DNA of 40,914 nucleotides from Bacteroidota bacterium (lineage in GTDB: Bacteria; Bacteroidota; Bacteroidia; Bacteroidales; VadinHA17), in assembly GCA_030706785.1 (NCBI GenBank), contig JAUZNW010000010.1, positions 1-40,914 on the forward strand. The letters are read 5' to 3'. Within the stretch, counting starts at the first letter, position 1. Every line of letters starts with the position of its first letter. Of this stretch, positions 1 through 9,299 are shown in pieces. A model generated the notes under the pieces. That model did not search any database. It was not told the DNA's origin and saw only the letters and a list, made by a program, of their open reading frames with translations. A program made the position numbers and the translations under genes.

Positions 1-2763
1 GAGCATCGATTTCAGGAGCTGCTTTGATACGATCCTTTCATCGTTCAGCCCTTTCATATCAATGCTGCAAACCATTAGCTTCCCTCCTCCTGTCTTTGAT
101 TCAAAAACCAGCGCCAGCCTCCTGTTTTCGAACCATGTATCGATAGGCTGGACAAGTGGCTTAAGGTCAGCAGGAAACCCGTCAAGTATCATAGCCTGCG
201 AATGAGCAATGGGATCCCACCATTGCCAGTTGCTGTGATATTCAGTTGGAAAATCCCTGAAAATCGGATGTTCCGGATCACAAAGGATCCCGAGAGTATG
301 GGGAGGCTGGTTACCCGTCCAGGCAGTATTCCAGAAAATGCTCGAAAATCCTATGCCTACCTGGGCTCCTTTGTTTTTCGCGACCTTACCGTGTATCAGG
401 AGGAGTACACTACCTCCCTTTTTAAGGATATTCTCAGCATTTCTGTCAAGCCTGTCTGTGACAAACACATTTCCTGGTTTGGTCTCCTCAAGAACCGGAT
501 AAACCCATAAATCCCATTTGTTTTTAAAGGGTGTATTTTCGAGACTGACCTCGAGTGTTAATTTCTGTGCTTGTGAAATCATTGAAAGATCTGTAGCAAC
601 CGATCCGACTGAAATGCAATTGCCTATTGGGATTGTGTCTTTTGTAAACACTTTTTCATAGAATATTTTGCCGTCCGGACCAATTATTCTGCAATCGATT
701 GAAGAATTACTAAGAGGCCGTTGACCAAAATGAGCTACTTCAATTCCGGCTTTAAATTGTTCATTGTTCCTGAAAACCATCTTATCCATCCTGGCCAGCG
801 GAACTGTTACATTACAAAACATCCTGAACTCTTCCGGGGTTATGTATCCCTTGTTTTCGAAAAAAGGATTCAGAATTCCAACCAGTGCTGTACCCTGTCC
901 GGGAAAGTCATGGAGCTGCAGAAGGTGGAAACCGCCGAAACCGGGAGTACGCAGGGCAGCCTCAATATCAGCTTTATAGCACAATGCCTGGAGTTTGCCG
1001 GATGCCATCAGGAAATCCTCAGCCTGGCTTCCCATATTATTTTCAGTCAGAGATTCCCTGAAGATCTCAAAATTTGTGGGCTTCAGCACTCCTGTATACT
1101 TTGAGATCTCTTTAAAATCCGGATAGACGCACCATTGTCCTATTTCGTGGCTCACAGTGGGAATATTGTGCTGAGAGACAAAATCACGGTAATCAAAAAT
1201 TGTCTGGGGAGCTTTAGCATTTATTATACTTTTTAATCCTTCTCCCCAGCCCTGGATCCTTGGAACCGCTGTAAGGTTATAGTCATTTTCGGGAATAATG
1301 GGCCATCCGGCTCCCGAAGTATAAACTCTTCTGTCATCCTTTGATTTCCAATATGTTATCAGTTTCCCAAGGAACGAGTTCTGATTTCTCCCGGCAGGTT
1401 CATTACCGTAAGCGAGCATGCAGAATGAAGGATGATTCCCGTATTCCCTGATTATCCTGTCTCCCTCCTCATAAATGAATTTGTCCACAGCCCCGCCGTC
1501 TCCTATGGAAGTTCCCTGGTTAGCCCATGAACTGCATTCAATGTGAAAATAGATACCGAGCCGGTCGGCAGCTATGAATGCTTCTTCGGGTGGACACCAT
1601 GAGTGAAAGCGGATGGTGTTCAGGCCATAGTCTTTACAGGTCTGCAGGACCTTCATCCAGGAATCAATACTGGTAGGAGGATAACCTGTAAGGGGGAAGA
1701 TACAGCATTCGAGGGTGCCACGGAGAAATATCCTTTGTCCATTAACCTCAAAATGTGTTCCGCTGGTTTTGAATTCACGCATTCCGAAGTCAGTTGTCTG
1801 CCTTTCTATAAGGCCTTTCCTCTTCTCCTCCAGATTTACAGTTATTTTATATAAGGGAGTTTCGAACTCACTCCAGAGCAAAGGATCAGGTATCTTGTAG
1901 TTCAGCACAGCCTGCTGTTCATCCGAATTTGTAACAATTGTTACATTTTTTCGCACAAGTTTTTGAGGCTTTCCGGTGTTAAAGGTGCTGGCCTGGAATG
2001 TCAGTTTCCCTCTGAAACTGACATGACCCGGATTCTTAATTCTTACAATTACACGAGCGACCTTTTTCTGAATATCAGGGAATACCTTTATCTCGTCAAT
2101 ATAAACATAGGAGGTGGCTATCAGGCTCATATTACCGGTGATCCCGTTCCAGTTCGACTGGGTGTGATCACTGATACTGTGAGAATTAACCCCAATAGGT
2201 ATGATAATCCGGTTGTCAATCCTTATGTTAATCGTATTTTTCCCCGGAGAGAGAAAGCCGGTAAGATCATATTCATGAGGAGTTGCCAGGCTCTGTCTTG
2301 AACCTGCATCCCTGCCATTTACATAAACAGTTGATTCCCAATGGCATCTTTCCAAAGAAAGGAATATTCTTCTTTCTTTCCATCCTTCCGGAATTTCGAC
2401 TTCCTTCTGGTACCAGGCTGCACCTTTATAATATTTAACAGGTTTCAGCCAGAATGGGATCTTTATATTGCCAGGCTGACGATATCTCTCATATTTTTTA
2501 TCAGTGAACCAGGATCTGTCGACTATATCTCCAGTCCAGGGAGTGTTTACTGTAACCTCATCTCCTTTGCCGTTTTCAGCCATGGATCCGGGGAGTTTCA
2601 CAGTCTCTGCAAAAGTCTCATTATACCATTGGTTTTTGATTCCCTGGTCGAGTGAATCAATGCGGAATTTCCATTCCCCGGCGATGGAGATCGTTTGGCG
2701 TGGTTCCGGCTGTCTGGTTGTACAACTGGTTATTGCTATCGCAAGTATAAGTAGTTTTTTCAT
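1..2763 (-). CDS. Glycoside hydrolase family 2 lipoprotein (beta-galactosidase/glucuronidase-like), 3' end cut by window
   Basis: Translating the minus strand from the ATG at 2763 gives 921 open codons up to the window edge, so the C-terminus is missing. The first residues form a lipoprotein signal (AIAITSC, Cys14), so the enzyme is expected to be membrane anchored. It then follows the GH2 layout: an N-terminal jelly-roll sugar-binding domain, an Ig-like domain, and a TIM barrel. The barrel shows the acid/base motif AYGNEP (Glu455) and a nucleophile motif SHEIGQW (Glu540). GH2 enzymes remove terminal beta-linked galactose, mannose, glucuronate or similar sugars; the exact substrate cannot be read from sequence. 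It follows the sugar porter and URO-D-family gene on the same strand, so it is probably the last gene of a sugar-catabolic operon. Family assignment is firm and specificity is open. Confidence 0.9.
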   Translation of the reverse strand, partial: MKKLLILAIAITSCTTRQPEPRQTISIAGEWKFRIDSLDQGIKNQWYNETFAETVKLPGSMAENGKGDEVTVNTPWTGDIVDRSWFTDKKYERYRQPGNIKIPFWLKPVKYYKGAAWYQKEVEIPEGWKERRIFLSLERCHWESTVYVNGRDAGSRQSLATPHEYDLTGFLSPGKNTINIRIDNRIIIPIGVNSHSISDHTQSNWNGITGNMSLIATSYVYIDEIKVFPDIQKKVARVIVRIKNPGHVSFRGKLTFQASTFNTGKPQKLVRKNVTIVTNSDEQQAVLNYKIPDPLLWSEFETPLYKITVNLEEKRKGLIERQTTDFGMREFKTSGTHFEVNGQRIFLRGTLECCIFPLTGYPPTSIDSWMKVLQTCKDYGLNTIRFHSWCPPEEAFIAADRLGIYFHIECSSWANQGTSIGDGGAVDKFIYEEGDRIIREYGNHPSFCMLAYGNEPAGRNQNSFLGKLITYWKSKDDRRVYTSGAGWPIIPENDYNLTAVPRIQGWGEGLKSIINAKAPQTIFDYRDFVSQHNIPTVSHEIGQWCVYPDFKEISKYTGVLKPTNFEIFRESLTENNMGSQAEDFLMASGKLQALCYKADIEAALRTPGFGGFHLLQLHDFPGQGTALVGILNPFFENKGYITPEEFRMFCNVTVPLARMDKMVFRNNEQFKAGIEVAHFGQRPLSNSSIDCRIIGPDGKIFYEKVFTKDTIPIGNCISVGSVATDLSMISQAQKLTLEVSLENTPFKNKWDLWVYPVLEETKPGNVFVTDRLDRNAENILKKGGSVLLLIHGKVAKNKGAQVGIGFSSIFWNTAWTGNQPPHTLGILCDPEHPIFRDFPTEYHSNWQWWDPIAHSQAMILDGFPADLKPLVQPIDTWFENRRLALVFESKTGGGKLMVCSIDMKGLNDERIVSKQLLKSML

Positions 2764-2772
2764 AGAATTACT

Positions 2773-2820
2773 GGTTTTGCAGGTTATGCGGTTTTGCAGG
2801 TTATGCGGTTTTGCGGTTAA
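2773..2820. repeat. Tandem 17-bp repeat GGTTTTGCAGGTTATGC
   Basis: Two exact head-to-tail copies lie at 2773-2789 and 2790-2806, followed by a degenerate third (GGTTTTGCGGTTAA). It lies just upstream of the GH2 gene start. The TGCAGGTT core occurs again at 13149-13174. Confidence 0.75.
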
Positions 2821-2875
2821 GTCAGTCAATCTATTTCTACATATCTCTATGTATTTCAATATATTTCATTTTCTT

Positions 2876-2912
2876 CACCATGGAGAACACTGAGCACACG
2901 GCGCGCGTTCTC
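2876..2912. repeat. Dispersed decayed repeat, ACCATGGAGAACACTGAG type
   Basis: This stretch between the GH2 and transporter genes resembles the AACCACxGAGAACACxGAG sequences at 4438-4525 and 22886-22950. It is probably a degenerate copy of the same dispersed intergenic repeat. No coding signal is seen. Confidence 0.4.
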
Positions 2913-2973
2913 CTTTTCTCCCACTCTTCCACTCCCCTATTCCTTATTCCTGTCGCCCGACGCCTGTCGCCTT

Positions 2974-4365
2974 TTATTTCATTTCTTTTTCAATTTGTTC
3001 CAGAGTCTTTCCTTTCGTTTCCGGAAGCTTTTTCAGGATGAACCAGAATCCCAGCACACATATCAACCCGTAAAGCCAGAACGTGCCTGAAACATGTAGC
3101 ATCCTGTTCAGAAGCGGGAAAGTGTAAGTAAGGACAAAGCACGCCCCCCACAGGGCGAAAGTCGCTACCGACATTGCTATACCCCTAACTCTGTTTGGGA
3201 ATATCTCTGAAAGAACGACCCATGTAACGGGAGCAAGCGACATTGCATAACAGGCAATTGCTATGACCACCATTGCCAGCAGTGGAAGACCATGCAGGTT
3301 AAGGAAATACATTAACCCTGCTATTGCGTAGATGCAGGCAAGTCCCCCTGCGCCAATCAGCATGAGGGCTTTCCTGCCGAGCCTGTCAACAGTGAACATT
3401 CCAACGAAGGTGAATATGAGGTTCACGCTCCCTGTGATTACAATATTGAAAAGGATATCCGTCACTGAATAGCCCGCATTGGCAAAGATCTCCTGTGCAT
3501 AGTTGAAGATCACATTGATCCCGCACCACTGCTGAAAAATTGCTATGACAATCCCGATTATCAGCACCTTCGAAACTGATGGTTCCCTCAGAATGCGGTA
3601 ATCTGCCCTGGTTTTCCCGGCAGTCAGCGTTTCCCTGATTGCCATGATCTCGGCATCCGCGTATTTAATTCCCCCTATCCTTGCAAGTATCCGGCGGCTC
3701 TTTGTCTCTTTCCCTTTATTCCTTGCGAGCCATCTCGGGCTTTCCGGAACAAGCCACATAAGCAGAAAGAAAAGGGAAGCAGGAATAGAGCAGGCATAGA
3801 ACATCCATCTCCAGCCCATCTGTCCGTTCCAGGAAAACAATATCTGATGTACCGTTGATCCCGGAGGAACAGGCTCGGCAATCCTCCAGTTGACAAGCTG
3901 AGCGACCAGTATGCCGATGACTATCGTCAGCTGGTTCAGCGAAACAAACCGGCCGCGAACACTGCCCGGGGTCACCTCTGCAATATAGACAGGCGAAAGA
4001 TTTGATGCCAGACCAATGCCGATTCCGCCAAGGATCCTGAAAAAAATAAATGATCCCAGGTGGTTTGCAGATCCTGTTCCTATCGATGCCACAATGAAAA
4101 GGCATGCAGCTATTATTAACGGCCTTTTTCGTCCGAACCGGTCGCTGAGCCATCCTGAAAAAGCAGCCCCGGCAAGGCAGCCGATCAGCGCACAGCTCAT
4201 AACCCAGCCCTGGAGGGAGGAATTGCCGGTGATCTGAAAATATGGCTCATAGAAAGGTTTTGCTCCGCCAATCACAACCCAGTCATATCCGAAAAGAAGC
4301 CCTCCCATGGCGGATATAAGCGAGATCCATAAAAGGTAGTTCCAGTTATAGTTTCGGGTATTCAT
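2974..4365 (-). CDS. MFS sugar porter (XylE/GalP-like sugar:proton symporter)
   Basis: A 463-residue, 12-helix inner-membrane transporter of the sugar porter family. Signature motifs are visible in order: FGYDWVVIGG in helix 1 (Asp28, the position of the proton-coupling Asp in XylE), RFGRKRP in the loop after helix 2, VPESPRWL after helix 6, GRKALM in the second half, and PETKGKTLEQIE at the C-terminus. It probably imports a pentose or hexose released by the neighbouring hydrolases. Given the xylanase nearby, xylose is a reasonable guess, but this is inference. It lies between the URO-D-family gene (172 nt upstream) and the GH2 gene (about 210 nt downstream), all on the minus strand. Confidence 0.9.
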   Translation of the reverse strand: MNTRNYNWNYLLWISLISAMGGLLFGYDWVVIGGAKPFYEPYFQITGNSSLQGWVMSCALIGCLAGAAFSGWLSDRFGRKRPLIIAACLFIVASIGTGSANHLGSFIFFRILGGIGIGLASNLSPVYIAEVTPGSVRGRFVSLNQLTIVIGILVAQLVNWRIAEPVPPGSTVHQILFSWNGQMGWRWMFYACSIPASLFFLLMWLVPESPRWLARNKGKETKSRRILARIGGIKYADAEIMAIRETLTAGKTRADYRILREPSVSKVLIIGIVIAIFQQWCGINVIFNYAQEIFANAGYSVTDILFNIVITGSVNLIFTFVGMFTVDRLGRKALMLIGAGGLACIYAIAGLMYFLNLHGLPLLAMVVIAIACYAMSLAPVTWVVLSEIFPNRVRGIAMSVATFALWGACFVLTYTFPLLNRMLHVSGTFWLYGLICVLGFWFILKKLPETKGKTLEQIEKEMK

Positions 4366-4437
4366 GTTTATAAGTTCTCACTATATCCTGTTATTCCGGG
4401 GCAGCTATTACCATAAACTCGAATGCTTTTTATTTTT

Positions 4438-4525
4438 TTAACCACTGAGGGCACTAAGTGACACGTAGTAACACAGCGATACTTGTTTGCTGTTCTCGCC
4501 GTGCACATCGTGTTCTCCGTGGTTA
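4438..4525. repeat. Imperfect inverted repeat (AACCAC...GTGGTT)
   Basis: The left arm AACCACTGAGGGCACTAAG and the inverted right arm AACCACGGAGAACACGATG are related. They flank about 40 nt and lie between two co-directional genes. The outer ends TAACCAC/GTGGTTA are perfect. It could be a small decayed mobile repeat or a structured spacer. Similar motifs occur at 2876 and 22886. Confidence 0.55.
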
Positions 4526-4537
4526 AATTTCTTTACC

Positions 4538-5791
4538 TCAGATCTCCTTCAAAGCCTCCAGCATTGCCACAACATTTTCGAAGGGGACGTTTGCCTGGAT
4601 ATTATGGATGGTATTAAAGACAAATCCTCCGTCCACATTTAAGATCCCGATCTGCCTCTTCACCTGGTCTTTAACCTGCTGAGGAGTACCGAACGCAAAA
4701 ACGCCCTGTGTATCAACCCCGCCTCCCCAGAACACTATCCTGTCACCGTATTTTTGTTTCAGATTCTTAGGATCCATGCCCGAGGCATTTATCTGAACCG
4801 GATTAATAATATCGAAACCCGATTCGATAAACAGGTCCATAAAGGTCTCAATTGCTCCGCATGAATGTTTGAAAGTCTTCCAGTTCGTATTCTTATGGAT
4901 CCAGTTGTTGACCTTTTTATAATATGGCATATATACCCTTGTGTATGTTTCAGGAGAGCAGAATGTGGAGTTCTGTGTTCCGAAGTCAGTGCCGCATATA
5001 TAAGCAACATCCAGCCTGTCACCTATAACAGTATGAAGTTTTGCGAGATTTTCGATGGCAATATCTGTTTCCCTGTCGAAGATTTCTTTTATGAAGTCCT
5101 CCCTTATCAGAGTTGAGATATACCAGTCAGCAACGCCCCTTATACCTTTCGGGTGCTTCAGATTCAGTCCTGGAACAAGAGCAATATCACCAAGCGCTGT
5201 ACCTCCGAGGGAAGCAACAGTGCCTTTGTCTGAATTTTCAGCCAGATCGGCCTGTTCTTTCCAGTACTCAAGATCATGATCGGTTACACGGGTGAACTCT
5301 TCAAGGTTATCTTCAACCTTAAGCTTTGAATCATCAATAGGTCCCTGTCTTTCCACAGCATCAAAGAAAAATCCGGTTTTAGGCATCATGGCTGCAGGAG
5401 GAACAGTTATATCTCCCTGCGGGTGGATCAGAAGATCACCATTATTATTAAATGTGCAGTTGAATTCACCTGGCAAAAGCACTTCCTGTCCCCAGAATGT
5501 ACGATTCAGCTTCCAGTCGCGGTTAGGGATCCCGAACATATTGCATTCCCCGGGAAGTCCTATTACATCCACACCCATTTCCCTGATCAGTTCCTCATCA
5601 ACCTCACCGAGCATCTGAAAAGGCTCGGTCACCCTGACCGGTTTCTTTTCAAGCCCGTAATATTCCCGCAGTTTTTCGACAATCCGGACATGAATGCCGG
5701 TAACTCCGGTCGAACCGAAATCCACCACTACTTTTTCTGGCTGTCTGTGATTGATTGTTTTCTTAAAATTTTCTTTTGAGGAAGATGCCAT
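4538..5791 (-). CDS. Uroporphyrinogen decarboxylase-family protein (putative corrinoid/methyl-transfer type)
   Basis: A 417-residue soluble protein of the URO-D/MtaA superfamily. The C-terminal half carries the H-x-C pair in FKHSCGAIETF (His309, Cys311) followed by SGFDIINPVQ, and FWGGGVDTQG. These are typical of methyltransferase-type members, where His and Cys bind zinc, and not of true HemE. True HemE is about 340-350 residues and starts differently. Members of this type often sit in carbohydrate loci of Bacteroidota; their reaction is largely undetermined. Here it heads the minus-strand arm, divergent from susC. Methyl transfer, for example from a methylated sugar, is a hypothesis only. 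Confidence 0.8.
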   Translation of the reverse strand: MASSSKENFKKTINHRQPEKVVVDFGSTGVTGIHVRIVEKLREYYGLEKKPVRVTEPFQMLGEVDEELIREMGVDVIGLPGECNMFGIPNRDWKLNRTFWGQEVLLPGEFNCTFNNNGDLLIHPQGDITVPPAAMMPKTGFFFDAVERQGPIDDSKLKVEDNLEEFTRVTDHDLEYWKEQADLAENSDKGTVASLGGTALGDIALVPGLNLKHPKGIRGVADWYISTLIREDFIKEIFDRETDIAIENLAKLHTVIGDRLDVAYICGTDFGTQNSTFCSPETYTRVYMPYYKKVNNWIHKNTNWKTFKHSCGAIETFMDLFIESGFDIINPVQINASGMDPKNLKQKYGDRIVFWGGGVDTQGVFAFGTPQQVKDQVKRQIGILNVDGGFVFNTIHNIQANVPFENVVAMLEALKEI

Positions 5792-5928
5792 ATTCAGACT
5801 GTTTCAGGTTTAATTATCTCCACATAAAGTTAATTTTTCTTTTTAATAAGGGTAACCCGTGAAGAGATATTCTTTTGTTCAGGATCCGATGTCATTTCCG
5901 AACAAAAATGCCGGTTAAAAAAAATTTA

Positions 5929-5944
5929 CTGCAATCGGTTGCAG
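5929..5944. promoter_or_regulatory. LacI-type operator palindrome CTGCAATCGGTTGCAG
   Basis: A 16-bp palindrome with perfect CTGCAA/TTGCAG arms and a central CG, the hallmark of LacI/GalR-family operators. Its right arm overlaps the putative -33 element of the susC promoter, a placement expected of a repressor site. No lacI-type gene is present in the window, so the regulator must be encoded elsewhere. Confidence 0.6.
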
Positions 5945-5968
5945 AAATCTAAAATAACCTTAAATTTG
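5939..5968 (+). promoter_or_regulatory. Putative susC promoter (TTG-N19-TAAATTTG)
   Basis: TTG at 5939-5941, 19 nt, then TAAATTTG at 5961-5968, matching the Bacteroidota -33/-7 consensus TAnnTTTG. Transcription would begin near 5975, giving a leader of about 180 nt before susC. The rest of the 364-nt gap (5792-6155) is AT-rich with no other gene seen. Confidence 0.6.
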
Positions 5969-6155
5969 GTAACAGGTTCTGACCTGACCTGATATTGTCA
6001 AAACTAGATTTTATTATGGACCGATTTGCTCAAATAACCTAAATCTTTCATGCCTATGATAAAAACTGATATTGATTAAATTCTCTCTCTGACTTATTCT
6101 GACAAATTATTTAAAGATCAAACTGTTTATTTTATTAACCCGTAAACCTTTAATT

Positions 6156-9100
6156 ATGGTAGAAAAACCCTCAGGAAGTATTTTACGGATAAAATACTTT
6201 ACAAAGATTATCCTGCCACTGAGTGCTTGTGCACTTTTTCTTTTGGCAGGTGTACCCAAAACCCAGGCTTCGGCTCCTTCCGATGTAAATTATGCGTCGG
6301 TCGAACAGCAAAAAGCAATCAAAGGCCGGGTTGCTGATGCAGCTGGTAATCCGCTACCGGGAGTTAACGTTGTTGAAAAAGGGACCATCAACGGAGTTGT
6401 GACGACCTCTGATGGGACGTTTGCACTTACTGTCTCATCCGCCAGGTCGGTTCTTTCCTTTTCCTTTGTAGGATATGTTACCCAGGATGTCACGGTAGGG
6501 GACCAGGTTACAATAAATGTAACCCTGGCAGAAACGGTCACAGGGCTGGAGGAAGTTGTGGTTATAGGATATGGTACTCAACGGAAAGAAGCTGTGACAG
6601 GTTCAGTTGCTTCAATTAGTGGAAATGTGTTGCGCGATGTGCCATCTGCTAATATCTCGCAGGCTTTGCAAGGAAGAGTATCAGGAGTGGAGTTGTCTCA
6701 AACCTCAACCAAGCCGGGCGCCACAATGCAAGTCCGAATTCGTGGCACACGCTCGCTGAATGCAAGCAACGACCCGCTGGTGGTCGTCGACGGTATCCCC
6801 TTTGCCGGGTCTATCAGCGACATCAATCCCAACGATATAAAGAGTCTGGATATCCTTAAGGATGCCTCGGCAACCGCCATTTACGGATCACGCGGCGCTA
6901 ACGGCGTTATATTGATAACAACCAACAAAGGACTGGTCGGGCAAAAAGCAAGGGTGACCTACAATGGTTATTATGGCTTTAAAAAGGTTTTTGCCCCTTA
7001 CCCAATGATGGACGGACCGGAATTTGTTGCTCTTCGTAAAGCACGAGGTCAATACACAAACGGTATTGATGAATCCGATGATGTAAATACCAATTGGCAA
7101 GACTTGTTTTACAGAACCGGCATGGTAACAAGCCACAATTTAGGCATTTCGGGTGGTACTGAAAAAGGCAACTACAGCTTCGGTGTGGGCTACGACCGCG
7201 ATGCTGCCGTAATACCTTTGCAGGACTTCAGCCGTTATACGATACGCGGTACTCTTGACCAGGGAGTAGGCAAATTTTTCCGCTTCGGCTTCACTTCAAA
7301 CAACAACTATTCCATTAATATGGGTAACAGCTTGGGGCTGTACGGTGTCTTAAGCAGTTCGCCTATTGCCAACCCATATAACGCTGACGGCACGTGGAAA
7401 AGAGTCATAAAGATGCCGTTGGATAATAATTGGGTGGAAACAAGAGAAACTGTTGAAGCTTTGGGCGATAAATGGATAGACCAGGCCAAGGCGTTTGGTT
7501 CCTACAACACTCTTTTTGGAGAGGTAAAAATTCCAGGCATAGAGGGCTTAAAGTATCGCGTCAACATTGGCTTGAACTTCCGCATGAGCAATGGTGGCAA
7601 CTACACAGGACAGGGGGTATTCAGTGACAATGCTGCTACAGTTTCAACTGCTTCTATCAGTAACTCGCTTACAACCAACTGGGCAATTGAAAACCTCCTG
7701 ACGTACGACCGAACATTTGGTAAACATCAAGTGAATATAGTCGGGTTGTACTCTGCCGAACAAAGCATGTACAACAGTTCGTATGTTGCAGCAAAGGATA
7801 TTCCCGCCGACGCTTTCCAATTCTACAATTTGGGGCGGGCTGCCGGTGAAATCACTATTAACCCTGATTACCAGGGCTATTCTGTGAGCGGCCTGATGTC
7901 GTGGATGGGACGAGTAATGTACTCATACGATAACCGCTATATGCTTACGGCTTCCATCCGCTCCGATGCCTCATCAAGACTGGCAGAGGGACATAAGTGG
8001 CATAACTATCCTGCCGTATCAGTTGGGTGGAATATCAAAAACGAATCGTTTATGAGGGATATCACCCCGATAAATATGTTGAAGCTGCGTGTGGGCTTTG
8101 GACAAACCTCCAACCAGGCCATTGCCTCCTACGCTACACTTGGAGGTTTAAGCACCAGACCTTACAACTTTGGAACTACGAACTCTGTGGGGTACTATGT
8201 ATCCCAACTTCCTAACACTTCTTTAGGATGGGAGTACTCTAAAACATGGAACTTTGGCCTGGACTTCGCAGTCCTGAATAATCGCCTGTCCGGTACCATA
8301 GAGTACTATGTATTGAATACCAAAGATATTCTGCTGAGTGTTAATCTGCCTGGTACATCGGGCGTAAGCAGCTACATGGCAAATATAGGGGAAACCCAGA
8401 ACAAAGGCCTGGAACTTACGCTCAATGGCGTGATATTGAACAACCTTAACGGCTTTACATGGGATGCCGGCATCAACGTGTATGCCAACCGCAACAAGCT
8501 GGTAGCGCTTGCTTCGGGACAAACGAGGGATGAATCAAACTGGTGGTTCGTAGGCTACCCCATTGATTGCATTTACGACTATGAGAAAATAGGACTATGG
8601 CAGGAGGGGGATGCGTACCTGACTACCTATGAACCAGGCGGAAATGCAGGTATGATTAAGGTGAAATATACCGGCGATTACAATGCAGATGGTTCTCCGG
8701 TAAGGCAAATTGGAGCCGCCGACAGGCAAATCCTGAGTGTAGAACCCAAATTTCAGGGTGGTTTCAACACCCGCCTGGCTTATAAAGGATTTGACCTGAG
8801 CGCTGTCGGCATGTTTAAACATGGCGGTCTCCTCATCAGCACCCTCTACTCGGCATCAGGCTACCTCAATTTGATGACTGGACGAAGGAATAACGTAAAG
8901 GTGGACTACTGGACAACGGAAAACACCGGTGCCAAGTATCCAAACCCTGCCGGCATAATAAGCGGCGACAATCCAAAGTATGGCTCTACATTGGGTTATT
9001 TCGATGCATCGTACCTGAAGATACGTATCATAACACTTGGTTATAACTTCGAAAATTTCAGCTGGATTAAAAACTCAAGTATTAGCCATATGCGGCTTTA

Positions 9101-9287
9101 CGTCACTATAGAGAACCCATTTGTTATGTTCTCGCCCTACCACAAAGAATCAGGTATGGATCCGGAAACCAACTCATACGGCAACGAAAATGCAGCAACA
9201 ATTGCTTACCAGAGACGTCTTCTGACAATAGGTACTAACACGCCTTCAACACGCAACTACTTGATTGGTATTGATTTGACATTTTAA
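6156..9287 (+). CDS. SusC/RagA-type TonB-dependent outer-membrane transporter
   Basis: A 1043-residue outer-membrane protein that, with SusD, imports glycans using TonB energy. Visible in order: a signal sequence (hydrophobic stretch IILPLSACALFLLAG, then cleavage after about QAS); a carboxypeptidase-regulatory-like domain (about residues 54-130, KGRVADAAGNPLPGVNV); the TonB-box-like LEEVVVIGYG at about 131-140; the plug domain with ATAIYGSRGANGVILITT; and a long beta-barrel ending in an aromatic terminus (IGIDLTF). Length is typical. susD begins 12 nt after the stop. Adjacency to a GH10 xylanase suggests xylan or xylo-oligosaccharide as substrate. Confidence 0.95.
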   Translation: MVEKPSGSILRIKYFTKIILPLSACALFLLAGVPKTQASAPSDVNYASVEQQKAIKGRVADAAGNPLPGVNVVEKGTINGVVTTSDGTFALTVSSARSVLSFSFVGYVTQDVTVGDQVTINVTLAETVTGLEEVVVIGYGTQRKEAVTGSVASISGNVLRDVPSANISQALQGRVSGVELSQTSTKPGATMQVRIRGTRSLNASNDPLVVVDGIPFAGSISDINPNDIKSLDILKDASATAIYGSRGANGVILITTNKGLVGQKARVTYNGYYGFKKVFAPYPMMDGPEFVALRKARGQYTNGIDESDDVNTNWQDLFYRTGMVTSHNLGISGGTEKGNYSFGVGYDRDAAVIPLQDFSRYTIRGTLDQGVGKFFRFGFTSNNNYSINMGNSLGLYGVLSSSPIANPYNADGTWKRVIKMPLDNNWVETRETVEALGDKWIDQAKAFGSYNTLFGEVKIPGIEGLKYRVNIGLNFRMSNGGNYTGQGVFSDNAATVSTASISNSLTTNWAIENLLTYDRTFGKHQVNIVGLYSAEQSMYNSSYVAAKDIPADAFQFYNLGRAAGEITINPDYQGYSVSGLMSWMGRVMYSYDNRYMLTASIRSDASSRLAEGHKWHNYPAVSVGWNIKNESFMRDITPINMLKLRVGFGQTSNQAIASYATLGGLSTRPYNFGTTNSVGYYVSQLPNTSLGWEYSKTWNFGLDFAVLNNRLSGTIEYYVLNTKDILLSVNLPGTSGVSSYMANIGETQNKGLELTLNGVILNNLNGFTWDAGINVYANRNKLVALASGQTRDESNWWFVGYPIDCIYDYEKIGLWQEGDAYLTTYEPGGNAGMIKVKYTGDYNADGSPVRQIGAADRQILSVEPKFQGGFNTRLAYKGFDLSAVGMFKHGGLLISTLYSASGYLNLMTGRRNNVKVDYWTTENTGAKYPNPAGIISGDNPKYGSTLGYFDASYLKIRIITLGYNFENFSWIKNSSISHMRLYVTIENPFVMFSPYHKESGMDPETNSYGNENAATIAYQRRLLTIGTNTPSTRNYLIGIDLTF

Positions 9288-9299
9288 AAAAGGATGACA

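Noticed and set aside
721-2893. Several plus-strand reading frames of 60-130 codons
   Set aside because: They are antisense shadows of the GH2 gene, which is continuously open on the minus strand with intact catalytic motifs.
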